Shown here: positions 1 through 6,305 of the stretch, piece by piece
How positions within the stretch are numbered: position 1 is the first letter of the stretch
How the letters are laid out: each line of letters opens with the position of its first letter
Source: an uncultured Prevotellaceae bacterium
Lineage (GTDB): Bacteria > Bacteroidota > Bacteroidia > Bacteroidales > Bacteroidaceae
Assembly (NCBI GenBank): GCA_900318885.1
Contig: ONMN01000004.1
Span: forward strand, 1 to 64,000
DNA length: 64,000 nt
Direction of reading: 5' to 3'
The notes under the pieces: model-generated
What the model was told of the DNA's origin: nothing
Database searches by the model: none
What the model saw: the letters and a program-made list of their open reading frames with translations, nothing else
Program-made: the position numbers and the translations under genes

Positions 1-200
1 CGAGTCTCGCGTGAGATAGGATGGTTTGGGATGGTTTTTCAAAAAGTCTTACCTCTGAAAATCAGATATTTAACTCAAAAACCACCCTCATTTTGGGAAG
101 GTGCTTACAAAACAATCTGAGCCTACCCTTATAATTTTTGAATAATGATGCGTTTTTTCATCGGAGAAAAGAAAAAATTAATTTTTTCAGTTCACCGATA
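1..200. other. AT-rich non-coding left end
   Basis: No open frame with credible coding character is visible on either strand here. The stretch is AT-rich, with short A and T runs, and leads into the TCACG repeat array and promoter of the first plus-strand gene. I see no tRNA, attachment site or insertion sequence. Confidence 0.5.
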
Positions 201-206
201 GTGTAT

Positions 207-250
207 TAGTCACGGGTAGTCACGGGTAGTCACGGGTAAATTGTCACGGG
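207..250 (+). repeat. TAGTCACGGG tandem array ahead of a late promoter
   Basis: Three perfect head-to-tail copies of the 10-mer TAGTCACGGG lie at 207-216, 217-226 and 227-236, and a fourth variant TTGTCACGGG lies at 241-250. The last copy is the upstream box of the promoter for the plus-strand genes. The 10-bp period puts the copies on one face of the helix, as expected for cooperative binding by a protein that also recognises the TCACG box of the late promoters. That role is inferred. Confidence 0.7.
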
Positions 251-276
251 CTAAGGGGATAAAATTCGTAACTTTG
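240..276 (+). promoter_or_regulatory. Late-class promoter for the plus-strand genes
   Basis: ATTGTCACG (upstream box ATTG at 240-243) is followed, after exactly 25 nt counted from TCACG, by TAACTTTG at 269-276. Seven minus-strand sites in the window share this layout. The -7 box lies about 20 nt before the ATG at 295, which rules out an upstream TTG start at 241. Confidence 0.75.
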
Positions 277-294
277 GCACAAAAAGAAATAGTT

Positions 295-612
295 ATGCCA
301 AGTAAACAGCCAACAATCCACGTAGAACGGGTTAGGAATATAGCAGAAGCCTTCAGTTGGCGAGATCCTAATACCAAGCTGCTGACGCAAGGATTCAACC
401 CACCGGCAAAGGCGTTGGAAGTAAAGCGCGTGCCGTTTCATGTCAAATACGTCACCAAGGCGGGCCGTCTGGAGGAAGGCAACTGCATCTGCATCAATGT
501 GGATAGGCGCAAAGGTATGCGTCGAGTGATGTTTGTCGATTCGCATCAATTCAGATGGATTTATGATATCCTGATTATCGAGATAAACGGATTCAGAGTC
601 ATTAACGGTTAA
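295..612 (+). CDS. Hypothetical phage protein (105 aa)
   Basis: I do not recognise this family. The ATG at 295 is chosen because the promoter -7 box (269-276) lies just upstream and an A-rich leader precedes it; an in-frame TTG at 241 would lie before the promoter. The product is small and basic, with no signal peptide or membrane segment. It is followed after 5 nt by the next plus-strand gene, so the two form a short operon. These are the only genes in the window read on the plus strand, yet they use the late promoter class, so they are probably expressed with the virion genes. Confidence 0.7.
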   Translation: MPSKQPTIHVERVRNIAEAFSWRDPNTKLLTQGFNPPAKALEVKRVPFHVKYVTKAGRLEEGNCICINVDRRKGMRRVMFVDSHQFRWIYDILIIEINGFRVING

Positions 613-617
613 TAGAT

Positions 618-1145
618 ATGGCAGTACAATTAGATAAACCACGCAGGCCCATCAATGTAGTATTGAGGTCATTTGCCCGTCAGTCAGTTCAACAGTTAGA
701 AACTGACTTCCGTACCCAGCATATTTACCCCTACGAAATCTATCCTGGCTATAAGAAAGTCAATGAACGTCGCAGACAGCAAGGAGGATGGTATGCCACG
801 GGTGAAGGTATCAAGTCATTCCAGTATGAAGTCATGGACTCCAGTATTGCCGGAGCCACTATCCGTATTGAGTTTTTAGATCACCTTCGTTTCGTTGACA
901 TGGGTACAGCCGGTGGAAAGAAGATAGAGACCGTTCAACGTAGCCGCAAAGCTCGCCACAATAAACGCTATGTCGCCATTTGGGACTCCCGCGATGGTGA
1001 TACGCATCGACCTTCCATTATGCGTGAGGCCCGACACCTTCAGGCGAGAATGATGAACTACTTCCAAGACATGCTGGCAGAAGAAGTTCAAGTGCAAGTT
1101 TACCGCACATTCTCAGGCATGAAGGCTATTGACCTGACGGTTTAG
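618..1145 (+). CDS. Phage protein, possibly tail-completion-like (175 aa)
   Basis: The protein has a central segment with the pattern FVDMGTAGGKK followed by arginine- and lysine-rich residues and a helical C-terminal half. This loosely resembles phage tail-completion (gp10-like) proteins, but the match is by eye and weak. It follows the 105-residue gene by 5 nt and shares its late-class promoter. Its last 20 nt overlap, tail to tail, the end of the convergent nuclease gene of cassette A, which suggests the cassette landed very close to this stop codon. There is no signal peptide or membrane segment. Confidence 0.7.
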   Translation: MAVQLDKPRRPINVVLRSFARQSVQQLETDFRTQHIYPYEIYPGYKKVNERRRQQGGWYATGEGIKSFQYEVMDSSIAGATIRIEFLDHLRFVDMGTAGGKKIETVQRSRKARHNKRYVAIWDSRDGDTHRPSIMREARHLQARMMNYFQDMLAEEVQVQVYRTFSGMKAIDLTV

Positions 1146-2352
1146 CAATAGCTTCAATAATAGAGTCAATCTTACTAATCTCATCATAGCGGATTTCAAT
1201 GAGATTAATTCCATTCTTCGTGCAATAATCACGAAGAGTTTGGTCTCGTATTTGCTGATCCTGAAACGTCCAATCCTTTGCTTTATAGAAATGGTCGATA
1301 TCCTCAAAATGCTGCTCACCATGAAATTCAATGATAGTATTATGTTTCTCCAGCCAAAAATCAGCACGTAAATGACTACGGCGACAATTTGGATTATCAT
1401 TAGGCAAAATATACTCAGCTACATAAGGGACACGATAGCGTTCAAGTGCCATACGAACCTCAATCTGTCCTGTTGAGTCATTGCAATAGGGGCAACCACT
1501 ACTGCGACGCAAATGGGTATCTGGCAATATGTGGAATGTGGCATTGTGCTTTTTGCAACGAAGCAAAACGGGCGTATTCTTATCTACATAAAGCATCATG
1601 GAATAATCAAACAAATCACCATATCGCTGCTTAGATAACTGAATGAACCTGTCAGCACGCTCTTCAACTGAGAGGTGCATGACACCTATACAATCGGGGC
1701 AACCATGACCACGAAGAAATATATCTGCACGCTGTGTAAATTCACCATGCTCTTTACAAACAGCAACGACACAATCTGAAACATCATTTGGTATATGGGT
1801 GTACTTATACTTATCACCAAACTTCGCCTTAGCCTTCTTCAAAAAATCAGCCTGAAAGATACTTGTGGCATCATCATCATCAATAATGCTCTTATAATGC
1901 TCTTCTGCATCATGCTTCTCGGTATCGACCTTTAACTGACGCTCACGTTGTTTCATTTCAGATATCAGACCACGAACTGCTCCAGTCAAACGCGAATTGT
2001 ATTCTTCAACAGCAGCCAGGGGAGTAATAATCAAAGCATCAGACAACAATTCGTCGGTAACTCGAAAGTCAAAGGTATCACAAATAAGTTCCTTAAAGGA
2101 TCTGACAAACGATTTAGTCACAGAATGGTGGTTTTTCTGCTTAATCAAGCTACGCATGACATAAACATCATCGGTAAATGGATGCTTACTGACATAATCC
2201 TCACAAATGATTATAATAGAAAGCGATGCTTTATATTTAGCCGCTAAATCAGCTCCACGAAGAGACAACTCTCCAGCCATGATTTTCCCAACGACGAACT
2301 TCACTCGTTCGCCCTTGGGAATATCTGACCATTGCAACTTCTTACCTTCCAT
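1126..2352 (-). CDS. Zinc-ribbon, Vsr-like endonuclease of cassette A (408 aa)
   Basis: Probable homing-type or guide-associated DNA nuclease. Residues 1-165 are unrecognised. Two DUF723-like zinc-ribbon units follow, with ligands near C199/H202/C218/C221 and C266/H269/C287/C290. A C-terminal DUF559/Vsr-like PD-(D/E)XK fold has E298, D331, E342 and a GEQH motif at 345-348 as candidate catalytic residues. The ATG sits 1 nt after the stop of the upstream 119-residue protein, so translation is probably coupled. The partner nuclease at 59148-60260 has the reverse domain order. DNA cleavage is expected from the fold; the target is unknown. Confidence 0.8.
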   Translation of the reverse strand: MEGKKLQWSDIPKGERVKFVVGKIMAGELSLRGADLAAKYKASLSIIIICEDYVSKHPFTDDVYVMRSLIKQKNHHSVTKSFVRSFKELICDTFDFRVTDELLSDALIITPLAAVEEYNSRLTGAVRGLISEMKQRERQLKVDTEKHDAEEHYKSIIDDDDATSIFQADFLKKAKAKFGDKYKYTHIPNDVSDCVVAVCKEHGEFTQRADIFLRGHGCPDCIGVMHLSVEERADRFIQLSKQRYGDLFDYSMMLYVDKNTPVLLRCKKHNATFHILPDTHLRRSSGCPYCNDSTGQIEVRMALERYRVPYVAEYILPNDNPNCRRSHLRADFWLEKHNTIIEFHGEQHFEDIDHFYKAKDWTFQDQQIRDQTLRDYCTKNGINLIEIRYDEISKIDSIIEAIAKPSGQ

Positions 2353-2353
2353 A

Positions 2354-2713
2354 CTACTTCAATGTACGATGAAACAAACGCTCCTGAAGAAGTTCACCAA
2401 GGCAAAGAGGACGAAGGGAACCATCAGAGTAGGGGAGGAATATTTCGGGATCTTCGCTCACCAGCTCACGCATCATCGTGAGCATGGCATCGTCGGAGTA
2501 CTGACGATGTATCTCACTCACGGTTACATCAGGGAACTTCGCTTCAATCTCCTTACGCACATCGCGCACAGGCTTGAAGTCGTAATAACTGATAGCGACA
2601 TCAGCAATCTTGCCAACGAGCGACACGTTGACACTACACTTAGCATCGCCGAAGTAGGCAGCAATCTTGCCTTCCATGTCGGCTGCTGGGTTTGAAATGT
2701 TTCTTGTTTCCAT
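2354..2713 (-). CDS. Conserved unknown protein of cassette A (119 aa)
   Basis: I do not recognise the family. It is clearly homologous to the 118-residue protein at 60257-60613: both start METR, share an FGDAKCSV/FGNVDHSV region, a DFKP motif near residue 47 and a strongly conserved C-terminal block DGSLRPLC. Both follow the same structured RNA and precede a zinc-ribbon nuclease. It is acidic and soluble, with no membrane segment. The position, translated right after a conserved RNA and coupled to a nuclease, suggests an RNA-binding or nuclease-accessory role, but no sequence motif proves it. Confidence 0.85.
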   Translation of the reverse strand: METRNISNPAADMEGKIAAYFGDAKCSVNVSLVGKIADVAISYYDFKPVRDVRKEIEAKFPDVTVSEIHRQYSDDAMLTMMRELVSEDPEIFLPYSDGSLRPLCLGELLQERLFHRTLK

Positions 2714-2737
2714 AACTCGAAGAATTTAGACATTAAA

Positions 2738-2905
2738 AAGACTGCACTACGTGTTGTCAAGGTTCCTTCGAGCGAGACCTTTGGGGGCGTTATCCGCTGA
2801 CCCACACGGTGCAGTCCTATATCAATAGGGGTAGAACTATTTATTGGCTGATACAAAAAATAGCCGCTTACGCGGCGACCTAAGTACCGCTCGTAGGATT
2901 TTGAC
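2738..2905 (-). ncRNA. Structured leader RNA or ncRNA, cassette A
   Basis: About 165 nt from the predicted start to a T-run. A GCCGC-GTAA-GCGGC hairpin is followed by a three-way-junction core. P1 pairs ACTGCAC (2809-2815) with GTGCAGT (2741-2747) and continues as CGTGT/ACACG. One arm holds GCG-GATAA-CGC, the other AAGGT/ACCTT. A CTTTTT run follows P1 about 25 nt before the METR start codon. The copy at 60638-60800 keeps these pairings, with a U-A to C-G exchange in P1. It could be a free RNA, an attenuator or a guide. Confidence 0.75.
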
Positions 2906-2909
2906 GTTG

Positions 2910-2941
2910 CAAAGATAGATGTTTTATTTCATACCACCAAA
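2910..2941 (-). promoter_or_regulatory. Host-type promoter of cassette A
   Basis: On the minus strand TTTG is followed after 20 nt by TATCTTTG. This is the standard Bacteroidetes primary sigma-factor arrangement, not the 25-nt late layout. The predicted start lies near 2904, ahead of the structured RNA. The second cassette has the same arrangement. Confidence 0.8.
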
Positions 2942-2977
2942 CATTTCGGGGAAAAAGTTATATTTAGGGGAAGAATT

Positions 2978-3412
2978 TTATTTTTGTTTGACATAAAGTG
3001 TACCATTTTGACCATCTGAGGAATCAGACAATACAAACTGCGTATGACCATTATCCTGCCACGTCAGATACATCCAATTATCCCAATGATTATTGGACAC
3101 GACTTGCGAAAATGAGAACTTGAACAGCTTCTTATTGTCTTGGTCAATGGAATAGATGGCATCGCTTCTGTTTGTCTCTTGGCCATCGACGTAATCCACA
3201 AGCGTAAAGGATGTGGGCGAAGCGAATATCATCAACTTGTAACGATTGCCGTCACCAGCCTTCCAGGTTCCCATCAGAAGGTCAGAACTAATATATCCAT
3301 TGTTCTGACTTGTAACAGCAGAGCGAGGAGTATCATCATCCTTGCTGCACGACGTAAACACACACACTGAGGCAATAGCCATCAGAATCAAAGATAATAC
3401 TTTCGTTTTCAT
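2978..3412 (-). CDS. Small surface lipoprotein (144 aa)
   Basis: The N-terminus is a lipoprotein signal: basic MKTK, a hydrophobic stretch, then the lipobox FTSC with Cys22. The following SKDDD matches the Bacteroidetes lipoprotein export signal for surface exposure. The mature part is about 120 residues, rich in beta-type segments and aromatic residues, similar in size to lipocalin-like lipoproteins. It lies 27 nt after the XRE regulator and is probably co-transcribed from its promoter, so it may be made outside the late phase. A superinfection-exclusion or host-surface role is plausible for such an isolated phage lipoprotein but is inference. Confidence 0.85.
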   Translation of the reverse strand: MKTKVLSLILMAIASVCVFTSCSKDDDTPRSAVTSQNNGYISSDLLMGTWKAGDGNRYKLMIFASPTSFTLVDYVDGQETNRSDAIYSIDQDNKKLFKFSFSQVVSNNHWDNWMYLTWQDNGHTQFVLSDSSDGQNGTLYVKQK

Positions 3413-3439
3413 AACTTAATGAATTAATGAGTTAATAAA

Positions 3440-3730
3440 TTAATCAAAAACTTGGAATTTGGTACCACACTTGGGGCAAATATAGGCTTGATCCTTCGGT
3501 GGTTCTGGTAGCTGCTGCTGTTGTACTGGAGATAGTTTGCGCTCAGTGGGTTCCTCAAACAGTTCCACCACATCGCAGTCCAATACCTTTGCTATACGTT
3601 CAAGAATGGCAACAGTAGGATTGCCATTGATATGTGACGACATTGTTTGTGGCGTAATGCCCATCTTCTCTGCTACGTCGCCAACTTCTAAGCCACGAGC
3701 CTTAATTGCTTTCTTGATATTTAATGCCAT
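3440..3730 (-). CDS. XRE-family regulator with C-terminal zinc ribbon (96 aa)
   Basis: Residues 3-60 form an HTH_3/XRE DNA-binding domain: helix-turn-helix around AEKMGITPQTMSSHINGNP, followed by a helix ending VVELFEE. The C-terminus carries CPKCG and looks like half of a rubredoxin-type zinc knuckle. It is preceded by its own host-type promoter and followed by the lipoprotein gene. The size and position fit a phage repressor or early regulator. It is followed by no integrase, so a lysogeny role is not shown. Confidence 0.85.
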   Translation of the reverse strand: MALNIKKAIKARGLEVGDVAEKMGITPQTMSSHINGNPTVAILERIAKVLDCDVVELFEEPTERKLSPVQQQQLPEPPKDQAYICPKCGTKFQVFD

Positions 3731-3758
3731 AATATATGATATTTGATGTTTGATGGCG

Positions 3759-3790
3759 CAAAGATAAGAATATAATCTTAATTAAACAAG
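3759..3790 (-). promoter_or_regulatory. Host-type promoter of the XRE gene
   Basis: CTTG, 20 nt, then TATCTTTG on the minus strand, about 29 nt before the ATG at 3730. The spacing is of the ordinary Bacteroidetes type and lacks the TCACG box of the late promoters. Confidence 0.7.
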
Positions 3791-3836
3791 AAAATAATCG
3801 AAATTTTAGTATAGTTTAAGATTTTTATCCCATAAA

Positions 3837-3875
3837 AACCCCGCTCAGGAACGTTGGGGGTTCGAGAGCGGGGTT
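3837..3875 (-). terminator. Intrinsic terminator of the portal-holin operon
   Basis: On the minus strand a 10-bp stem AACCCCGCTC/GAGCGGGGTT closes a loop of about 19 nt and is followed by TTTTTATGGG. It lies 33 nt after the stop of the gene at 3908-4558, the last gene of the leftmost structural operon. Confidence 0.85.
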
Positions 3876-3907
3876 GGTGTCAATCCGCATATAGTTGTGA
3901 ACAACAA

Positions 3908-4558
3908 CTATGGGTTTCCAGCATCGGTGCCGGTATTGGGGTCGGTACCAGAGCCAGAGGGTTGCTGTGGGGTGGCAGGGTCGGCGGTTGGTACGGTGTA
4001 TTGGTCGGTGTTGATGCAGTTGAGATTGCGGGGCTGGTTCTGTTCAATGGCGAGTGCCAGGACATTCCAGCCGCTGTACTTCGTGGCGAGACTGAGCCAG
4101 TTGGCCTTATCCAACTGGAGGCCAGCGAGGGCCTGCATGGTGGCAGCATCGTAGGTCTGACCCGTGATGGGACATTTGCCGGTATGCTTCAGTCGGGCGA
4201 GGTAGGCGAGAAGATCCTGCACGAACTCATCCATCGCCATCTGCACATTCATAAACTGTTCGTCATCCTGACGGGCGCTCTTGGCGAGGGAGGTCTGCTT
4301 GGAGCGCATCAGGAAGTAGATGGTGTGCTCGTAATTGACCACGAGATTGTTGGTGCCCTCTGCATCAATCAGGATGCTGTAAGCCACGCAGGGCGACTTA
4401 GCGGTATTCTGGTTGCGAACAAACTCATTGTCCTCATTGATGGCACGAATAAGGTAGAAGGCTTTCTCCTTCTTACCGTCCTTTGACTTGCGATTGTGAC
4501 CGATGGCATCGTAGAGCTCGGCCCATCGTTCAAGAATTACACTCAGGTTTGCTTTCAT
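3908..4558 (-). CDS. Hypothetical virion-operon protein (216 aa)
   Basis: Unrecognised. Residues 1-160 are helical and polar; the last 30 residues are a proline-, threonine-, glycine- and asparagine-rich tail (PATPQQPSGSGT region) typical of flexible linkers. There is no signal peptide or membrane segment. It is the last gene of the operon portal - tail protein - holin, directly before an intrinsic terminator, with a 19-nt GTTGC hairpin in the gap to the holin gene. A structural or assembly role is inferred from position only. Confidence 0.75.
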   Translation of the reverse strand: MKANLSVILERWAELYDAIGHNRKSKDGKKEKAFYLIRAINEDNEFVRNQNTAKSPCVAYSILIDAEGTNNLVVNYEHTIYFLMRSKQTSLAKSARQDDEQFMNVQMAMDEFVQDLLAYLARLKHTGKCPITGQTYDAATMQALAGLQLDKANWLSLATKYSGWNVLALAIEQNQPRNLNCINTDQYTVPTADPATPQQPSGSGTDPNTGTDAGNP

Positions 4559-4574
4559 ATCTGATGCGGTTTGG

Positions 4575-4593
4575 GTTGCTGTGGCACAGCAAC
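4575..4593. repeat. GTTGC hairpin repeat, copy 1
   Basis: GTTGCTGTGGCACAGCAAC forms an 8-bp stem with a GGC loop (GCC on the minus strand) in the gap between the holin gene and the 216-residue gene. It is one of four related gap hairpins; see 5210, 8227 and 9335. Confidence 0.8.
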
Positions 4594-4603
4594 GTGCTTA
4601 ACA

Positions 4604-5173
4604 CTATTCCATATCCATAGGAGGCATTGGGGCCTTCGGCTTGCGGGGACGGCGATGCTTCTTTTCGGCCTCCTTGCCCTTCAGAATCTCTTCAAGTTCG
4701 CCTGGTCGCATATCGATGTGACGCTCTACCTTTGAGCATACGATTTTCTGTACGACACGCGCCCATGTGGATGAGTTGCACGATGACTCGTTTTCGAGAA
4801 TCGAGACGAAGGTACAGAGCACGAAGATAGCTGCTATGTACTGACCAAGGTGTAGCCCTCCGAAATGGCCTAAGAGGTGGTTATCGACACCTTGTGCCAA
4901 CAGAATACAGAGCCAGACAACCGCCAGGTCGGAAATCATCTTGAACATGTGGGCACTTTTCAGTTTACCATCAGCGCCACCTTCGGGCACCGTGCGACGG
5001 ATGCGACGGTTTAAGCGCCATGCCGTGAGGCAATCGACGATGACAGCAAACACACACATAAGGGCGTAGGGGAGCGTCGGTTCCATCCACGCCCAGACGA
5101 TCCCCAATCCCAAGGCAATCCAGCGAGGGATGGAACTGAAGAAGTTCTGGAAGAAAGTAACGATACTGTTCAT
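4604..5173 (-). CDS. Phage holin family protein (189 aa)
   Basis: Matches the phage_holin_4 type seen in Bacteroidetes phages. There is an N-terminal amphipathic start, then hydrophobic segments at about 14-32, 36-50, 82-97 and 108-122, and a charged Lys/Arg/Pro-rich cytoplasmic tail from about 155. Holins make the inner-membrane lesions that release the endolysin. The amidase is encoded 11 kb away at 16420-17106, in another unit. Length is slightly above the usual 130-170 residues because of the basic tail. Confidence 0.8.
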   Translation of the reverse strand: MNSIVTFFQNFFSSIPRWIALGLGIVWAWMEPTLPYALMCVFAVIVDCLTAWRLNRRIRRTVPEGGADGKLKSAHMFKMISDLAVVWLCILLAQGVDNHLLGHFGGLHLGQYIAAIFVLCTFVSILENESSCNSSTWARVVQKIVCSKVERHIDMRPGELEEILKGKEAEKKHRRPRKPKAPMPPMDME

Positions 5174-5175
5174 TG

Positions 5176-5206
5176 TTTCATTATTTCATTAAATCATTAA
5201 TTCATT
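5176..5206. repeat. ATTCATT heptad-type AT repeat
   Basis: Degenerate repeats of TTCATTA/ATTCATT fill the gap between the holin start and hairpin copy 2. Similar strings occur at about 3417-3446, 17107-17140 and 53283-53317, always between closely spaced genes. Confidence 0.55.
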
Positions 5207-5209
5207 GGG

Positions 5210-5228
5210 GTCGCTGTGGCACAGCGAC
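5210..5228. repeat. GTTGC hairpin repeat, copy 2
   Basis: GTCGCTGTGGCACAGCGAC. Compared with copies 1 and 4 one T-A pair has become C-G on both arms, so the stem is preserved by paired change. It lies just after the stop of the 345-residue tail protein. Confidence 0.8.
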
Positions 5229-5231
5229 ATA

Positions 5232-6269
5232 CTAAACCGCTAACGAGGACAGTGGCGAGCCGTTGATGTCGAGACGGACGGAAAACTCGATGTCGATGAG
5301 CGAGGCATTGGTACGGTCGAGACCTTTGACCGTATCTTCGGGTACGATGTGGCAGGGAATCCAGTGACCGGCAATCATTATCCAAGCGAACTTCGCCATC
5401 AGGAACTCGTGCATGAACCACGCAGCCCACGCTTCGTCGAGCGGGCCGGAAGTGAGTTTCCACGTCTCATAGTCATTCTTCTTAGTGACCAAGCCACGCG
5501 AGAACTGACCGAAGGTTTCCTGAATGGAACGGATGTACTGCTCCTGGGTGACGTTCATTTCTGTTTCGCGCATGGATCGCACACTGACGGATTCGAGACA
5601 GCCCAGACCGTTGACAAATCGGAACTGATAGCGGTCGGTCTGTCCGGCAGCTACGGCATAGACCTGACGACCATTGACGGTCTGGAGTCCGGCGGTGGTT
5701 ATATTGACTACTTGTGAGGTTGGCCCGACAGTGACATTGCCACTGCTGACGGGTGAAGCGAATGATAGCGGGCAAACCATAGATTCACCCACCATCACCA
5801 CTTCGGGTTGTGTAGAAGGCTTGCGAGAGAAGTGCTGGGCGAGTTTACTGCCAGAGCTGAGAAGTCGCTCCAGGTCGGTATAAGCGCCCATGATGCAATA
5901 CTGTGTCGTAGAGAGCGTGACCACGCCCACATTGTCGTGTACCTCACCATTCTGCATGTATTCGTCACAGGCAGAGAGGGTGTAACCGATGCGGGGGTAG
6001 GAGGCAGGAGGCGTGACGGTGTACTCATACTTATCGGCCACGGCACGAAGAGCGCTGCTGATGTCGAAGTACAGGATTTCACCACTCTCAGCGGGTGAAG
6101 CGAGCGTGAGCGCCTGACTTGCGAGGTCAACACCTTCGAGGAAGCACGTCACCGTGAGTTTTACGCGGTGGAAAGCACACTCGCCACTGATGACAGCGGC
6201 CTGCACCTTATAGGTGATGGGTGAGCCTACGAGCGGCGATGCGCCTTGTATGAGTAAACCTTGTGCCAT
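5232..6269 (-). CDS. Tail or baseplate structural protein (345 aa)
   Basis: I recognise no named domain. The composition is that of a beta-rich virion protein: many Ser/Thr/Val-rich strands, few Lys residues, no signal peptide. It ends with a segment on the ordered placement of strands (IEFSVRLDINGS). It sits between the portal gene and the holin gene in a late-promoter operon and is flanked by both classes of gap repeat. A role at the head-tail connection or baseplate is inferred from neighbours. Confidence 0.7.
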   Translation of the reverse strand: MAQGLLIQGASPLVGSPITYKVQAAVISGECAFHRVKLTVTCFLEGVDLASQALTLASPAESGEILYFDISSALRAVADKYEYTVTPPASYPRIGYTLSACDEYMQNGEVHDNVGVVTLSTTQYCIMGAYTDLERLLSSGSKLAQHFSRKPSTQPEVVMVGESMVCPLSFASPVSSGNVTVGPTSQVVNITTAGLQTVNGRQVYAVAAGQTDRYQFRFVNGLGCLESVSVRSMRETEMNVTQEQYIRSIQETFGQFSRGLVTKKNDYETWKLTSGPLDEAWAAWFMHEFLMAKFAWIMIAGHWIPCHIVPEDTVKGLDRTNASLIDIEFSVRLDINGSPLSSLAV

Positions 6270-6271
6270 TC

Positions 6272-6305
6272 TAATTGATAATTGAGAATTGAAAATTGAA
6301 AATTA
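6272..6305. repeat. AATTGAA heptad repeat, copy 1
   Basis: About five 7-nt units of the ATTGA(A/T/G)A type fill the gap. Its low-coordinate end precedes the ATG of the 345-residue gene, and its high end supplies the TAA stop (6303-6305) of the portal gene. Confidence 0.75.

Noticed and set aside
241-294. Longer N-terminus of the first plus-strand gene from a TTG at 241
   Set aside because: The promoter -7 box at 269-276 lies within that extension, so transcription would start after the TTG.
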